Position numbers and translations under genes: made by a program. The notes under the pieces were generated by a model. It saw only the letters and a program-made list of their open reading frames with translations, did not search any database and was not told where the DNA came from. Positions 17,433 through 25,552 of a DNA stretch of 64,000 nt are shown here, one piece after another (positions within the stretch are counted from its first letter, which is position 1; every line of letters starts with the position of its first letter). Origin of the DNA: Idiomarinaceae bacterium HL-53 (lineage in GTDB: Bacteria > Pseudomonadota > Gammaproteobacteria > Enterobacterales > Alteromonadaceae). The stretch lies in contig LN899469.1 of NCBI GenBank assembly GCA_001458075.1, forward strand, positions 1,400,659-1,464,658, given 5' to 3'.

Positions 17433-18773
17433 TTAAGCGGCTGGCTTATCGTTGAACTGCTCCTCTTCAGTGGAGCCTGTAAGTGCCGTTACCGACGACT
17501 GACCACCTTGAATGACGTTGGTAATGTCGTCGAAGTAACCTGTACCTACTTCTTGCTGGTGCGCCACGAAGGTGTAACCGCGCTCCGCTGAGGCAAACTC
17601 TTCTTGTTGCAGCTTTACATAGGCCGACATATCGTTGCGCGCGTAGTCGTAGGCGAGGTTAAACATGTGGTACCACATGTTGTGCACGCCCGCTAGAGTG
17701 ATGAACTGGAACTTATAGCCCATGCTCGCAAGCTCACGTTGGAACTTAGCAATCGTGGCGTCGTCGAGATTACGCTTCCAGTTAAACGACGGCGAACAGT
17801 TGTAGGCGAGCAACTTACCTGGGTACTTCGCATGAATGGCTTCGGCAAACTGGCGTGCTTCCTCAATATCAGGCTTCGCCGTTTCACACCAAATTAGATC
17901 GGCATAAGGTGCATAAGCGAGACCACGTGAGATTGCCTGGTCGATACCGGCTTTCACTCGATAAAAACCTTCTGCGGTTCGCTCTCCGGTGAGAAATGCT
18001 TGGTCATTCGGATCTACGTCATTCGTAAGCAAATCAGCCGCATTTGCATCGGTTCTTGCAACAATGAGAGTACGGGTTCCTGCCACGTCAGCAGCGAGTC
18101 TTGCCGCAATTAGCTTTTGCACCGCTTCTTGAGTAGGCACGAGTACCTTACCGCCCATATGTCCGCATTTTTTAACCGAGGCGAGCTGGTCTTCAAAGTG
18201 AACGCCCGCAGCGCCGGCTTTAATCATCCCAAGCATGAGTTCATAAGCGTTTAACACGCCACCAAAACCGGCTTCGGCGTCGGCGACAATTGGGGCAAAG
18301 TAGTCGACGTAGTCTGGATGTTCTGGGCCAATACCTTTACCCCATTGAATTTGATCCGCGCGCGAAAAGGCATTGTTGATGCGCTCAATCACTTTAGGTA
18401 CGGAGTCTACTGGGTAGAGTGATTGATCTGGATACATGCTTGCCGCGGAGTTGTTGTCTGCAGCGACCTGCCAACCGGACAGGTAAATCGCTTGCAGGCC
18501 CGCTTTAACTTGCTGCACAGCTTGGCCTCCGGTAAGCGCACCAAGTGCGTTCACATAGTCTTTGCCGAATTTTTCCTGCGCTTTACCGTTGACGAGTTTC
18601 CATAGCTTCTCTGCGCCTTGTTCCGCGTGCGTGTAAGAAACGGTGCGTGAGCCACGTAAGCGAATTACGTCTTCTGCTGAGTAGGTGCGCTCGACCCCTT
18701 TCCAGCGAGCATCCTCTGCCCATGATTTCTCAAGCTCAGAAACGGCGGTTTGCATGTGTGTAGGTGTTGTCAT
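17433..18773 (-). CDS. aceA: Isocitrate lyase
   Basis: This enzyme cleaves isocitrate into succinate and glyoxylate, the first step of the glyoxylate shunt. At 446 aa it is slightly longer than the enterobacterial enzyme (about 434). The catalytic loop KKCGHMGGK is near residue 200, and [25 protein letters not shown] and YNCSPSFNW mark the barrel strands and the Mg/substrate site. GAGGAATAAACC precedes the ATG. It lies 26 bases after aceB and is co-transcribed with it; it converges with aceK. Confidence 0.97.
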   Translation of the reverse strand: MTTPTHMQTAVSELEKSWAEDARWKGVERTYSAEDVIRLRGSRTVSYTHAEQGAEKLWKLVNGKAQEKFGKDYVNALGALTGGQAVQQVKAGLQAIYLSGWQVAADNNSAASMYPDQSLYPVDSVPKVIERINNAFSRADQIQWGKGIGPEHPDYVDYFAPIVADAEAGFGGVLNAYELMLGMIKAGAAGVHFEDQLASVKKCGHMGGKVLVPTQEAVQKLIAARLAADVAGTRTLIVARTDANAADLLTNDVDPNDQAFLTGERTAEGFYRVKAGIDQAISRGLAYAPYADLIWCETAKPDIEEARQFAEAIHAKYPGKLLAYNCSPSFNWKRNLDDATIAKFQRELASMGYKFQFITLAGVHNMWYHMFNLAYDYARNDMSAYVKLQQEEFASAERGYTFVAHQQEVGTGYFDDITNVIQGGQSSVTALTGSTEEEQFNDKPAA

Positions 18774-18799
18774 GGTTTATTCCTCAATGAGTTGTGATT

Positions 18800-20386
18800 T
18801 TATAGTTGTTCGTAGCCAGGAAGCGTCAGGAACTCCGTGAGTGTGTCGGCTGTTGTGATCTGATCGAGTAATTCTTTGGCTGCAACGAAATTGCCCGCAC
18901 TCCAAGCATCTGCGCCGACTTCGTGGCGCACCACGTTGGACTCTTCGTCTAACATTTGACGGAACAGCTCTGCGGTCACGGTTTGTCCGCTATCGAGGGA
19001 TTTTTTGTGTTTGATCCATTGCCAAATAGAGGTTCTCGAAATTTCAGCGGTGGCAGCATCTTCCATGAGACCGTAAATCGGTACGCAACCCTTGCCAGAG
19101 AGCCAAGCTGCAATGTACTGGAGTGCAACTCGAATATTGGTTCGCATTCCTTGCTCGGTGCGCTCACCTTCGCTTGGTGCAAGCAAATCCTCTGCACGAA
19201 TCGGAGCGTCTTGCTCTCTTAACACGTGTAGTTGATTGGCATTTTTGCCTAAATATTTCTCAGCGACTGAACGCACAGTGGGCGCGAGACCCGGGTGAGC
19301 AATCCAAGTACCGTCGTGACCATTCGAAAACTCTAACTCTTTGTCTGCTTTTACCTTTGCCAAAATTTGCTGGTTCTCGTTTTCGTCTTTGCTCGGAATA
19401 AATGCGGCCATTCCTCCCATTGCCAGAGCGCCGCGTTGATGACAGGTTTTGATGAGGAGTCTTGAGTAAGCGCTCAAGAAAGGTTGATTCATAGTGACTG
19501 CTTGGCGGTCGGGTAAAACACGATCCGCGTGTGCCCGCAAGGTTTTGATGTAGCTGAAAATGTAGTCCCAACGACCACAGTTCAAACCAACAATGTGCGA
19601 CTTCAGGCTGTGCAGAATTTCATGCATTTGAAACACAGCCGGAAGCGTTTCAATGAGCACCGTAGCTCGAATCGTGCCGGTTGGAACTTGCGTGCAGTTC
19701 TCCGCAAAATGGAACACATCGCTCCACCATTTTGCTTCAGTGTGGTGTTGCAGCTTTGGCAAGTAGAAGTAAACGCCTTGGCCGTTTGCTTGGCGTAATT
19801 TGAGGTTATGGAAGAAGTACAAAGCAAAGTCGAAGAGCGCGCCCGGAACAGGAGCGCCATTGAATAGCACATGCTTCTCTGGGAGGTGCAGACCGCGTAC
19901 ACGTGCAATTAAGAGCGCAGGGTTCGCCTTGAGTTCATAGCGCTTTCCTTTCGTTTCGTCGGTAAAGGAAATAGTGCCTGCATTGGCGTCACGAAGGTTA
20001 ATCTGCCCTTGGACTAAGCCGTCCCAAGTTGGCGACTGCGCGTCTTCAAAGTCGGCCATGAACACATCGACATCGGCATTTAAGGCGTTAATGACCATTT
20101 TACGGTCAACTGGCCCCGTGATTTCTAAGTGACGTTTCTGGAGGTCGGTTGGAATAGGAGCGACCTGCCAGTTGCCTTCACGAATGTCTATCGTTTCAGG
20201 ATCGAAATCGGGTAATCCCCCCTGATCGAAGGCTTGCTGACGAACCTCTCGTCGGGCAAGTAAGCCCTCGACGGGCTCCGCGAATTGTTCGCACAACGCG
20301 CTAAGGAAAGTGCAAGCTTCATGACTGAGAATATCTTGATACTCAGGTGAGAGGGTTTGGGTAAACGTAAGTTTAGACTCGCTCAT
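18800..20386 (-). CDS. aceB: Malate synthase A
   Basis: This enzyme condenses glyoxylate with acetyl-CoA to malate, completing the shunt. It is 528 aa, normal for the A isoform. MADFEDAQSPTW near residue 110, RPRGLHLPEKH-like RVRGLHLPEKH and GLNCGRWDYIFSYIKT mark the active-site barrel, and ALQYIAAWLSGKGCVPI the C-terminal helical part with the catalytic Asp region (MEDAATAEISR). First gene of the aceBA operon; two LysR-like dyads lie upstream. Confidence 0.97.
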   Translation of the reverse strand: MSESKLTFTQTLSPEYQDILSHEACTFLSALCEQFAEPVEGLLARREVRQQAFDQGGLPDFDPETIDIREGNWQVAPIPTDLQKRHLEITGPVDRKMVINALNADVDVFMADFEDAQSPTWDGLVQGQINLRDANAGTISFTDETKGKRYELKANPALLIARVRGLHLPEKHVLFNGAPVPGALFDFALYFFHNLKLRQANGQGVYFYLPKLQHHTEAKWWSDVFHFAENCTQVPTGTIRATVLIETLPAVFQMHEILHSLKSHIVGLNCGRWDYIFSYIKTLRAHADRVLPDRQAVTMNQPFLSAYSRLLIKTCHQRGALAMGGMAAFIPSKDENENQQILAKVKADKELEFSNGHDGTWIAHPGLAPTVRSVAEKYLGKNANQLHVLREQDAPIRAEDLLAPSEGERTEQGMRTNIRVALQYIAAWLSGKGCVPIYGLMEDAATAEISRTSIWQWIKHKKSLDSGQTVTAELFRQMLDEESNVVRHEVGADAWSAGNFVAAKELLDQITTADTLTEFLTLPGYEQL

Positions 20387-20447
20387 ATTTTGACCTGAAT
20401 TGTTGTATGCTTGTAAATGATGAATTCAGTATGGAGTGATAATTTGC

Positions 20448-20462
20448 ATTCATCTAGTGCAT
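20448..20462. promoter_or_regulatory. Imperfect operator-like dyad upstream of aceB
   Basis: ATTCATCTAGTGCAT matches the dyad at 20506-20520 in 13 of 15 positions and lies 58 bases nearer to aceB. It fits a secondary LysR-type site. Confidence 0.4.
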
Positions 20463-20505
20463 GGCATTAATTCTAGATATTTATTTTATGAATATTATAT
20501 TTGCC

Positions 20506-20520
20506 ATTCATATAGTGAAT
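20506..20520. promoter_or_regulatory. Candidate LysR operator upstream of aceB
   Basis: ATTCATATAGTGAAT is a perfect ATTCA-N5-TGAAT dyad with T-N11-A geometry. It adjoins the possible aceB -10 box TATAAT on its downstream side, as expected for an activator site next to the -35 region. Confidence 0.55.
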
Positions 20521-20694
20521 GAACGTAAAAATAGGTAACTGTGGACACGCGAGAGGTACTTGTAATTATTTCCAAATTTTCAGCAAATAATTAACAAATT
20601 TGAAATGCCTTGTGCTATTCTCCTGCCGCAAATTTGGCCGCCCGGCTAAACCATAATTTATGCGCTCCGCTCGTTGTATAGAAAGGCTTTCGTG

Positions 20695-22134
20695 ATGAAA
20701 CGTTTGAACCCGATCTGGATCTTTATTCTATTGTTTTTTAGCCCGTCAGTGTTTGCTGCTGAACCTGGTATCGACATGACCCATTCTGTGATTGGTTTAG
20801 TTTGTGTGGGAATTTTTGTGCTTGCCTATGCATTGGTGATGGGCGAAGAAAAATTACATATGCGAAAGTCTAAACCTGTACTGGTCGCCGCCGGTTTGAT
20901 TTGGATTTTAGTGGGCTGGGCATATACCAGCCAAGGGCAAGGGGAGCTAGCGGAAGAGGCATTTAGGCATAACCTACTTGAATTCTCAGAACTCATGTTG
21001 TTCTTGCTGGTGGCAATGACCTATATTAATGCGTTAGAAGAGCGCCGTTTATTCGACGCACTCCGAGCTTGGATGATTCGAAAAGGATTCACCTATAGAC
21101 AGCTCTTCTGGCTTACGGGGATTCTTGCTTTTATGATTTCTCCGATTGCAGACAACCTAACGACCGCGCTGTTAATGTGTGCCGTAATTATGAAAGTAGC
21201 AGAGGGGGACAAAAAGTTTATCTCCCTGTGTTGTGTGAGTATTGTGGTGGCAGCGAATGCCGGCGGTGCATTCAGTCCGTTCGGTGATATTACTACGCTT
21301 ATGGTGTGGCAGGCTGGCTTGGTTTCGTTCCAAGAATTCTTCGCATTATTCATTCCGTCGCTCGTGAACTTCTTAGTACCCGCTGTCGTCATGAGCTTCT
21401 TTATCGAAAATAAGAAACCAAGCTCGGTGACCGAAGAAGTTGAATTGAAGCGCGGCGCGTTGCGCATTACTACGCTATTTTTGCTTACGATTTTAACGGC
21501 CGTGCTTTGCCATAGTTTGCTGCACTTACCGCCCGTTCTCGGCATGATGATGGGGCTTGGTTATCTTCAATTCTTCGGTTATTTCTTGCGAGTTACCTTA
21601 CCGGGCTCATTGGCACGTAAACGCGCTATGGCAGAGCGTGCAGGAGACATTGAGCGCATGAAGCGGCTAGGAAGCGTTGTTCCATTTGACGTATTTAGCC
21701 GTGTTGCACGGGCAGAGTGGGACACCTTATTATTCTTCTATGGAGTCGTCATGTGTGTCGGTGGCCTAGGCTTTTTAGGTTACTTGAGTGTGATGTCAGA
21801 CTTGATCTACACCAACTGGCACGCAACCTACGCAAACACCTTATTAGGACTCATCTCAGCGGTCATCGATAACATCCCTGTAATGTTTGCGGTGCTCTCC
21901 ATGGAACCTGAAATGTCGCACGGCCAGTGGTTGTTAATCACACTCACTGCGGGAACTGGCGGAAGCTTACTCTCAATCGGATCAGCGGCAGGTGTCGCCC
22001 TTATGGGCCAAGCACGAGGCTACTACACATTCGGATCTCACTTAAAGTGGGCACCGATCATTGCACTCGGTTATTTCGCCAGCATCGCCACTCACCTCTG
22101 GCTAAACGCGCACCTTTTCAACGTTCACGGCTAA
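20695..22134 (+). CDS. nhaD: Na+/H+ antiporter, NhaD family
   Basis: This 479-aa inner-membrane antiporter expels sodium in exchange for protons and is typical of marine and alkaliphilic bacteria. A signal-like first helix (LFFSPSVFA) is followed by about 12 more segments. Conserved family stretches include ISPIADNLTTALLM, AANAGGAFSPFGDITTLMVW and AVIDNIPVMFAVLS, with charged or polar residues in the helices for ion binding. The ATG at 20695 is chosen because GAAAGG lies nine bases before it; the frame is also open from a TTG at 20674. It is monocistronic, with a stem-loop just after the stop. Confidence 0.93.
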   Translation: MKRLNPIWIFILLFFSPSVFAAEPGIDMTHSVIGLVCVGIFVLAYALVMGEEKLHMRKSKPVLVAAGLIWILVGWAYTSQGQGELAEEAFRHNLLEFSELMLFLLVAMTYINALEERRLFDALRAWMIRKGFTYRQLFWLTGILAFMISPIADNLTTALLMCAVIMKVAEGDKKFISLCCVSIVVAANAGGAFSPFGDITTLMVWQAGLVSFQEFFALFIPSLVNFLVPAVVMSFFIENKKPSSVTEEVELKRGALRITTLFLLTILTAVLCHSLLHLPPVLGMMMGLGYLQFFGYFLRVTLPGSLARKRAMAERAGDIERMKRLGSVVPFDVFSRVARAEWDTLLFFYGVVMCVGGLGFLGYLSVMSDLIYTNWHATYANTLLGLISAVIDNIPVMFAVLSMEPEMSHGQWLLITLTAGTGGSLLSIGSAAGVALMGQARGYYTFGSHLKWAPIIALGYFASIATHLWLNAHLFNVHG

Positions 22135-22142
22135 CCACTAAT

Positions 22143-22173
22143 TGGGGTCAGAGGATTTTTTCCTCTGACCCCA
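22143..22173 (+). terminator. Stem-loop of the GGGGTCAGAG type
   Basis: A perfect 13-bp stem (22143-22155 with 22161-22173) encloses five T residues, and a T-rich stretch follows (22174-22184). It probably terminates nhaD. The arm GGGGTCAGAGGA also resembles a repeat seen in intergenic spaces of many gammaproteobacteria. Confidence 0.65.
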
Positions 22174-22206
22174 TTCATTTTTTTGAAGCGATGGGAATGT
22201 AGCTGT

Positions 22207-22312
22207 AAGGATAGGGAGGTTTGATTCGCAAAGTCTCGAAGGCATGGATGCCTGAGTGAAGCCTACATGGATGTATTTACGGCGTCTTTGCGAATCAAAC
22301 CTCCCTATCCTT
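22207..22312. repeat. 106-bp element with 27-bp perfect terminal inverted repeats
   Basis: Bases 22207-22233 are the exact reverse complement of 22286-22312 (arm core GGATAGGGAGGTTTGATTCG). The 52 bases inside hold GGCATGGATGCC (22241-22252) and CATGGATG (22266-22273), shared with the repeat at 138-171. There is no coding frame, so it may be a miniature inverted-repeat or REP-type element. Confidence 0.6.
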
Positions 22313-22330
22313 TTCTGCAGCGGAATGCTC

Positions 22331-22396
22331 GCCCCGTCCCTGGGGCTCGGCCTTAGGCCCGCACTTCGTGCGTCCAAAAGTGCTCCTGGCACTTTT
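22331..22396. repeat. Array of four consecutive small hairpins
   Basis: Four stems follow each other almost without gaps: GCCCC/GGGGC (22331-22346), GGCC/GGCC (22349-22359), GCAC/GTGC (22361-22371) and AAAAGTGC/GCACTTTT (22376-22396). It directly follows the inverted-repeat element and precedes the tRNA-Phe terminator. It is probably part of a composite intergenic repeat. Confidence 0.5.
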
Positions 22397-22445
22397 GCCG
22401 AACCAGATAGGTGGTTCTCATCCGGCTTCTGAATTTCAAATACAA

Positions 22446-22470
22446 AAAAACCGCCACAAGGGCGGTTATT
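22446..22470 (-). terminator. Terminator of tRNA-Phe
   Basis: On the minus strand the stem AACCGCC/GGCGGTT (22467-22461 with 22455-22449) is followed by a T run. It lies about 10 bases after the CCA end of the tRNA. Confidence 0.8.
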
Positions 22471-22477
22471 TTGTATT

Positions 22478-22553
22478 TGGTGCCCAGAGGCGGAATCGAA
22501 CCACCGACACGGGGATTTTCAATCCCCTGCTCTACCAACTGAGCTATCTGGGC
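22478..22553 (-). tRNA. tRNA-Phe (GAA)
   Basis: A 76-nt cloverleaf on the minus strand: acceptor GCCCAGA pairs with TCTGGGC, followed by the encoded ACCA end. The D-arm region is AGCTCAGTTGGTAGAGC, the anticodon loop TTGAAAA reads GAA, and the T-arm contains GGTTCGATTCC. The gene has its own promoter and terminator, downstream of speA on the same strand. Confidence 0.95.
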
Positions 22554-22562
22554 GTGGGTGCA

Positions 22563-22591
22563 ATTAAACGTTTTCGGCGGTTGAAAGTCAA
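22563..22591 (-). promoter_or_regulatory. Sigma-70 promoter of tRNA-Phe
   Basis: On the minus strand TTGACT (22591-22586), a 17-base spacer and TTTAAT (22568-22563) precede the tRNA by nine bases. The -35 box overlaps a stem-loop arm of the speA-tRNA gap. Confidence 0.75.
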
Positions 22592-22615
22592 ACGCTTTTT
22601 AGCGTTTTACCGCCG
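22575..22615 (-). other. Nested stem-loop in the speA-tRNA gap
   Basis: An outer stem CGGCGGT/ACCGCCG (22575-22581, 22609-22615) encloses an inner stem AAACGCT/AGCGTTT (22590-22596, 22601-22607). There is no T run after it on the minus strand. It may slow or end speA transcription and overlaps the tRNA -35 box. Confidence 0.45.
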
Positions 22616-22644
22616 ATTGGTTATGAATTGCTCATTTTCGTAAG

Positions 22645-24567
22645 TTATTGCGATTTCTCTTGCGTTAAGTACGTGGTTCCGGCCAAGCAACGCTCGTAGA
22701 AATCAGTCCATCGTACGCCTTCGCGTGGCGGTAACTTCCCTTTGCGAATTTCACGATCGATAGCCTTTTTCACGACTTTAGCCATATAGTCTGTGTTGTA
22801 TTGCATAGTTTCGAGGACTTTCTCAGCTGAATGCCCTGGAACCACTTCTTCTATATAGAAATCACCAGGCTCGTCGTCATGGCTGAAGATATGCACTTCC
22901 GTTAAGCGACCAAAGAGGTTATGCATATCACCCATCACGTCTTGGTAGGCACCCGTTAGAAACATTCCAATGGGGTATTCTTGACCCTTCTGCAACTTGT
23001 GCATTGGAATGTTCTCACTAATTTGGTTGCTCTCAATGTATTTATTGATACGACCATCGCTGTCACAGGTTATGTCTGCAATAGAGCAGCGTACTTCTGG
23101 CTTCTCATTCAGACGTGTGAGCGGGATGATCGGCAATAGCTGACCAATAGCCCATGTGTCGGCAGCTGATTGGAAAATAGAGAAGTTCGCCAAATACTGG
23201 CTTGCTAAACTGTCTTCTAACTCGTCGAGTTCTTGAATCTGACGCGTTTCTTCATCGAGATTGGTATGAATGTCACTCAATATCTGCCAATACATGGTGT
23301 CGATCTTTGCCATTTCCACAATACTAAGAATACCCAGTTTGAATGCCTCGTAAGCGCTCTGCTTATATGCTGCCGCGTCATTGTATCGCTCTTGTGGGTG
23401 CACTTCGTTAGCATTTACAAGTTCACGCATGTTGGTAAGCAACACGTGTTCACCGTCTTCTGCGCTAATATCAAATTGTGTCGCGGTTAACGACACTTCA
23501 CCCACAACATTGGTGACCACTAAGCTGTGATGAGCGGTAATGGCGCGACCACTCTCACTCACAAGATTCGGATGCGGCACGTTTTCTAAATCACAAATCT
23601 GTTTCACGCCATAGACAACGTCTGCAACATACTCATCTGTTGAGTAGTTCCGTGAAGAGTCTGTCGTGGTACTCGAACCGTCGTAATCGATACCCAAACC
23701 ACCACCGATATCGAGATATTCTAAAGGCACACCCATTTGTACGAGCTTCGCGTATAAGCGTGCACCCTCAGTAACTGCTTCTTTAATTTTGCGAATATCA
23801 GATAGCTGGCTACCAATATGGAAATGTAATAATTTCGCGCATTCCGACATGTCGTTCTGCTTAAGATATTCGACCGCATTCACAATTTCAGCGATGCTTA
23901 AACCGAATTTAGCGCGGTCGCCAGAAGAGCTCGACCATTTACCTGTGCTGCGTACCATCATTTTTGAACGCAAGCCGATCATCGGTTGTACTTTGTATTT
24001 CTTCGCAAGGCGCACGAGCATTTCAAGCTCAGAAAACTTCTCAACGACCACAATCATTTTGCGACCGAGCTGGCGGCCAAGCAATGCCATGGTTAAATAG
24101 TCTTCGTCTTTGTAGCCATTAAGAATGGTGAGTGCTTCCGGGTTGTCGTTGTAGGCCATAACCGCCATAAGCTCAGGTTTAGAGCCAGCTTCCAGACCAT
24201 AGTTGTAGGGTTCACCTGCATCGAGGATCTCCTCAACCACTTCACGCATTTGGTTTACTTTAATGGGATAAACGCCCACGTACTTACCCTGATACTCGGC
24301 TGTTTCAATCGTTTGCTGGAACGTTTCGTTCAAGATTTCAACTTGCGAGCGTAAAATGTCGTGAAAACGAATGACCGCAGGAAATTGAATTCCTTCTGCT
24401 TTCATTTCCTCAATGACTTCAGCCATGTCAATTGCAACGTCTGGGCGCCGATGATCTGGGCTTATTTGAATGGTGCCCTTGTCGCCAATGTGGAAATAGC
24501 CTCCACCCCAGCGTTTAACGCCGTAAAGGTCTTCAGAATCTTCTACAGTCCATGCTGGGTTGCTCAT
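22645..24567 (-). CDS. speA: Biosynthetic arginine decarboxylase
   Basis: This PLP enzyme turns arginine into agmatine, the first step of one putrescine route. It is 640 aa with the fold III barrel; the PLP lysine is K103 in YPIKVNQ. Further marks are HFHIGSQLSD-like LHFHIGSQ, the glycine-rich YLDIGGGLGIDYDG and the C-terminal active-site segment YQDVMGDMHNLFG. The start ATG overlaps the stop of speB by four bases (ATGA), so speB-speA are translationally coupled and together convert arginine to putrescine plus urea. Confidence 0.96.
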   Translation of the reverse strand: MSNPAWTVEDSEDLYGVKRWGGGYFHIGDKGTIQISPDHRRPDVAIDMAEVIEEMKAEGIQFPAVIRFHDILRSQVEILNETFQQTIETAEYQGKYVGVYPIKVNQMREVVEEILDAGEPYNYGLEAGSKPELMAVMAYNDNPEALTILNGYKDEDYLTMALLGRQLGRKMIVVVEKFSELEMLVRLAKKYKVQPMIGLRSKMMVRSTGKWSSSSGDRAKFGLSIAEIVNAVEYLKQNDMSECAKLLHFHIGSQLSDIRKIKEAVTEGARLYAKLVQMGVPLEYLDIGGGLGIDYDGSSTTTDSSRNYSTDEYVADVVYGVKQICDLENVPHPNLVSESGRAITAHHSLVVTNVVGEVSLTATQFDISAEDGEHVLLTNMRELVNANEVHPQERYNDAAAYKQSAYEAFKLGILSIVEMAKIDTMYWQILSDIHTNLDEETRQIQELDELEDSLASQYLANFSIFQSAADTWAIGQLLPIIPLTRLNEKPEVRCSIADITCDSDGRINKYIESNQISENIPMHKLQKGQEYPIGMFLTGAYQDVMGDMHNLFGRLTEVHIFSHDDEPGDFYIEEVVPGHSAEKVLETMQYNTDYMAKVVKKAIDREIRKGKLPPREGVRWTDFYERCLAGTTYLTQEKSQ

Positions 24568-25487
24568 TTACGGCCTCCTTCAAGTACGAGAACTAACTCT
24601 CTTACGACTTTCGCCGCAAAAACGTCTGAATTGCCTGTTGGATCGATCTCAGGGGACAATTCAACAACATCTACGCCGACTAAGTTTTTCTGGCGTAGCA
24701 ACTTCACTAAGCTAATGAACGAATGAAAATCCTCACCGCCCGGCTCCGGTGTGCCCGTACCGGGTAAAAAGGATGGATCGAAATAATCGAGATCGAGCGT
24801 CAGATAAATCGGGCGATCGTCTGCAATTGCAGCAATGCTGTCTAAAAAGTCCTTCCGTGACGTGCGAATCGTTTTATTCTCACGCATCCAGTCATATTCG
24901 TCACGCGTACCCGAACGAATTCCATACTGAATAAGCTCATGGCCTGGCCCAAAATGATCTACCGAGCGGCGAATAATAGAGGCATGTGAGTAATGATACC
25001 CAGTAAAGCCGTCGCGCAAGTCAGCATGTGCGTCTAGGTGTACCAGAACAAGGTCGGGATATTGCTTTAAATACTTGACAATCGGTGCATAAGAGATCGA
25101 ATGTTCACCACCCAAAGTAAGTACTTTAATGCCAGACGCTGCAAGATCAACCGGATCGAAAATGCGATTGAAGTCGTCGGTTGCATGTTGCCACTGCGCT
25201 TCTACATCGGTGCTTTCGCCAAGTTGCAAGTTCCCTAAATCGTAGAACGTATAGTCTTCAAGATCGTCGTTCTGATAAGGTGAAAATGACTCAATATCCT
25301 CTGATACAGCACGTAGCCCGTTGGGTCCATAACGCGTGCCTTTGCGAAAACAAGCAGTCCCGTCGAAACCAAACCCAATAATGTAAGTTGTATTTGCTTG
25401 CAACTCTGTGGCGAGATCCGCGCCAAAATAAGCACGTACCGGTTCATCAAGGTTCACTGCTACTGGATATTTATGTGTCAATTTCAT
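24564..25487 (-). CDS. speB: Agmatinase
   Basis: A manganese ureohydrolase of 307 aa that hydrolyses agmatine to putrescine and urea. The metal ligands of the arginase family are visible: H129 in LGGEHSISY, D152/H154/D156 in HLDAHADLRD, and D232/D234 in LTLDLDYFDP, with GTGTPEPGG after them. It precedes and is coupled to speA, a complete agmatine route. An almost perfect palindrome lies between it and pfkA. Confidence 0.93.
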   Translation of the reverse strand: MKLTHKYPVAVNLDEPVRAYFGADLATELQANTTYIIGFGFDGTACFRKGTRYGPNGLRAVSEDIESFSPYQNDDLEDYTFYDLGNLQLGESTDVEAQWQHATDDFNRIFDPVDLAASGIKVLTLGGEHSISYAPIVKYLKQYPDLVLVHLDAHADLRDGFTGYHYSHASIIRRSVDHFGPGHELIQYGIRSGTRDEYDWMRENKTIRTSRKDFLDSIAAIADDRPIYLTLDLDYFDPSFLPGTGTPEPGGEDFHSFISLVKLLRQKNLVGVDVVELSPEIDPTGNSDVFAAKVVRELVLVLEGGRK

Positions 25488-25507
25488 GCACCTCGTTCAT
25501 TACTCAA

Positions 25508-25533
25508 ACCTGCAAAACACGTGTTCTGCAGGT
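25508..25533. promoter_or_regulatory. 26-bp loopless palindrome upstream of speB
   Basis: ACCTGCAAAACAC joined to GTGTTCTGCAGGT is self-complementary at 12 of 13 pairs with no loop. It lies between the pfkA stop and the speB start, about 20 bases from the latter. It has no T run, so a protein-binding site is more likely than a terminator. Confidence 0.4.
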
Positions 25534-25552
25534 GTTTAAAAAAGGGGCGATA

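Larger units (their letters stand above)
20387..20694. other. Divergent control region of aceBA and nhaD
   Basis: This 308-base AT-rich gap holds the two dyads listed separately. On the minus strand, TATAAT (20494-20499) with TTCATT 18 bases upstream is a possible aceB promoter, whose -35 region overlaps the dyad at 20506-20520. Toward nhaD I see no convincing promoter and no riboswitch that I could defend. Confidence 0.45.

Noticed and set aside
20572..20694. Possible sodium riboswitch before nhaD
   Set aside because: The leader is AT-rich with no conserved core I can point to. A covariance-model search would be needed.
22353..22643. Open frames over the tRNA-Phe region on both strands
   Set aside because: They run through the tRNA and hairpins. 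The tRNA fits perfectly, so no protein is likely.
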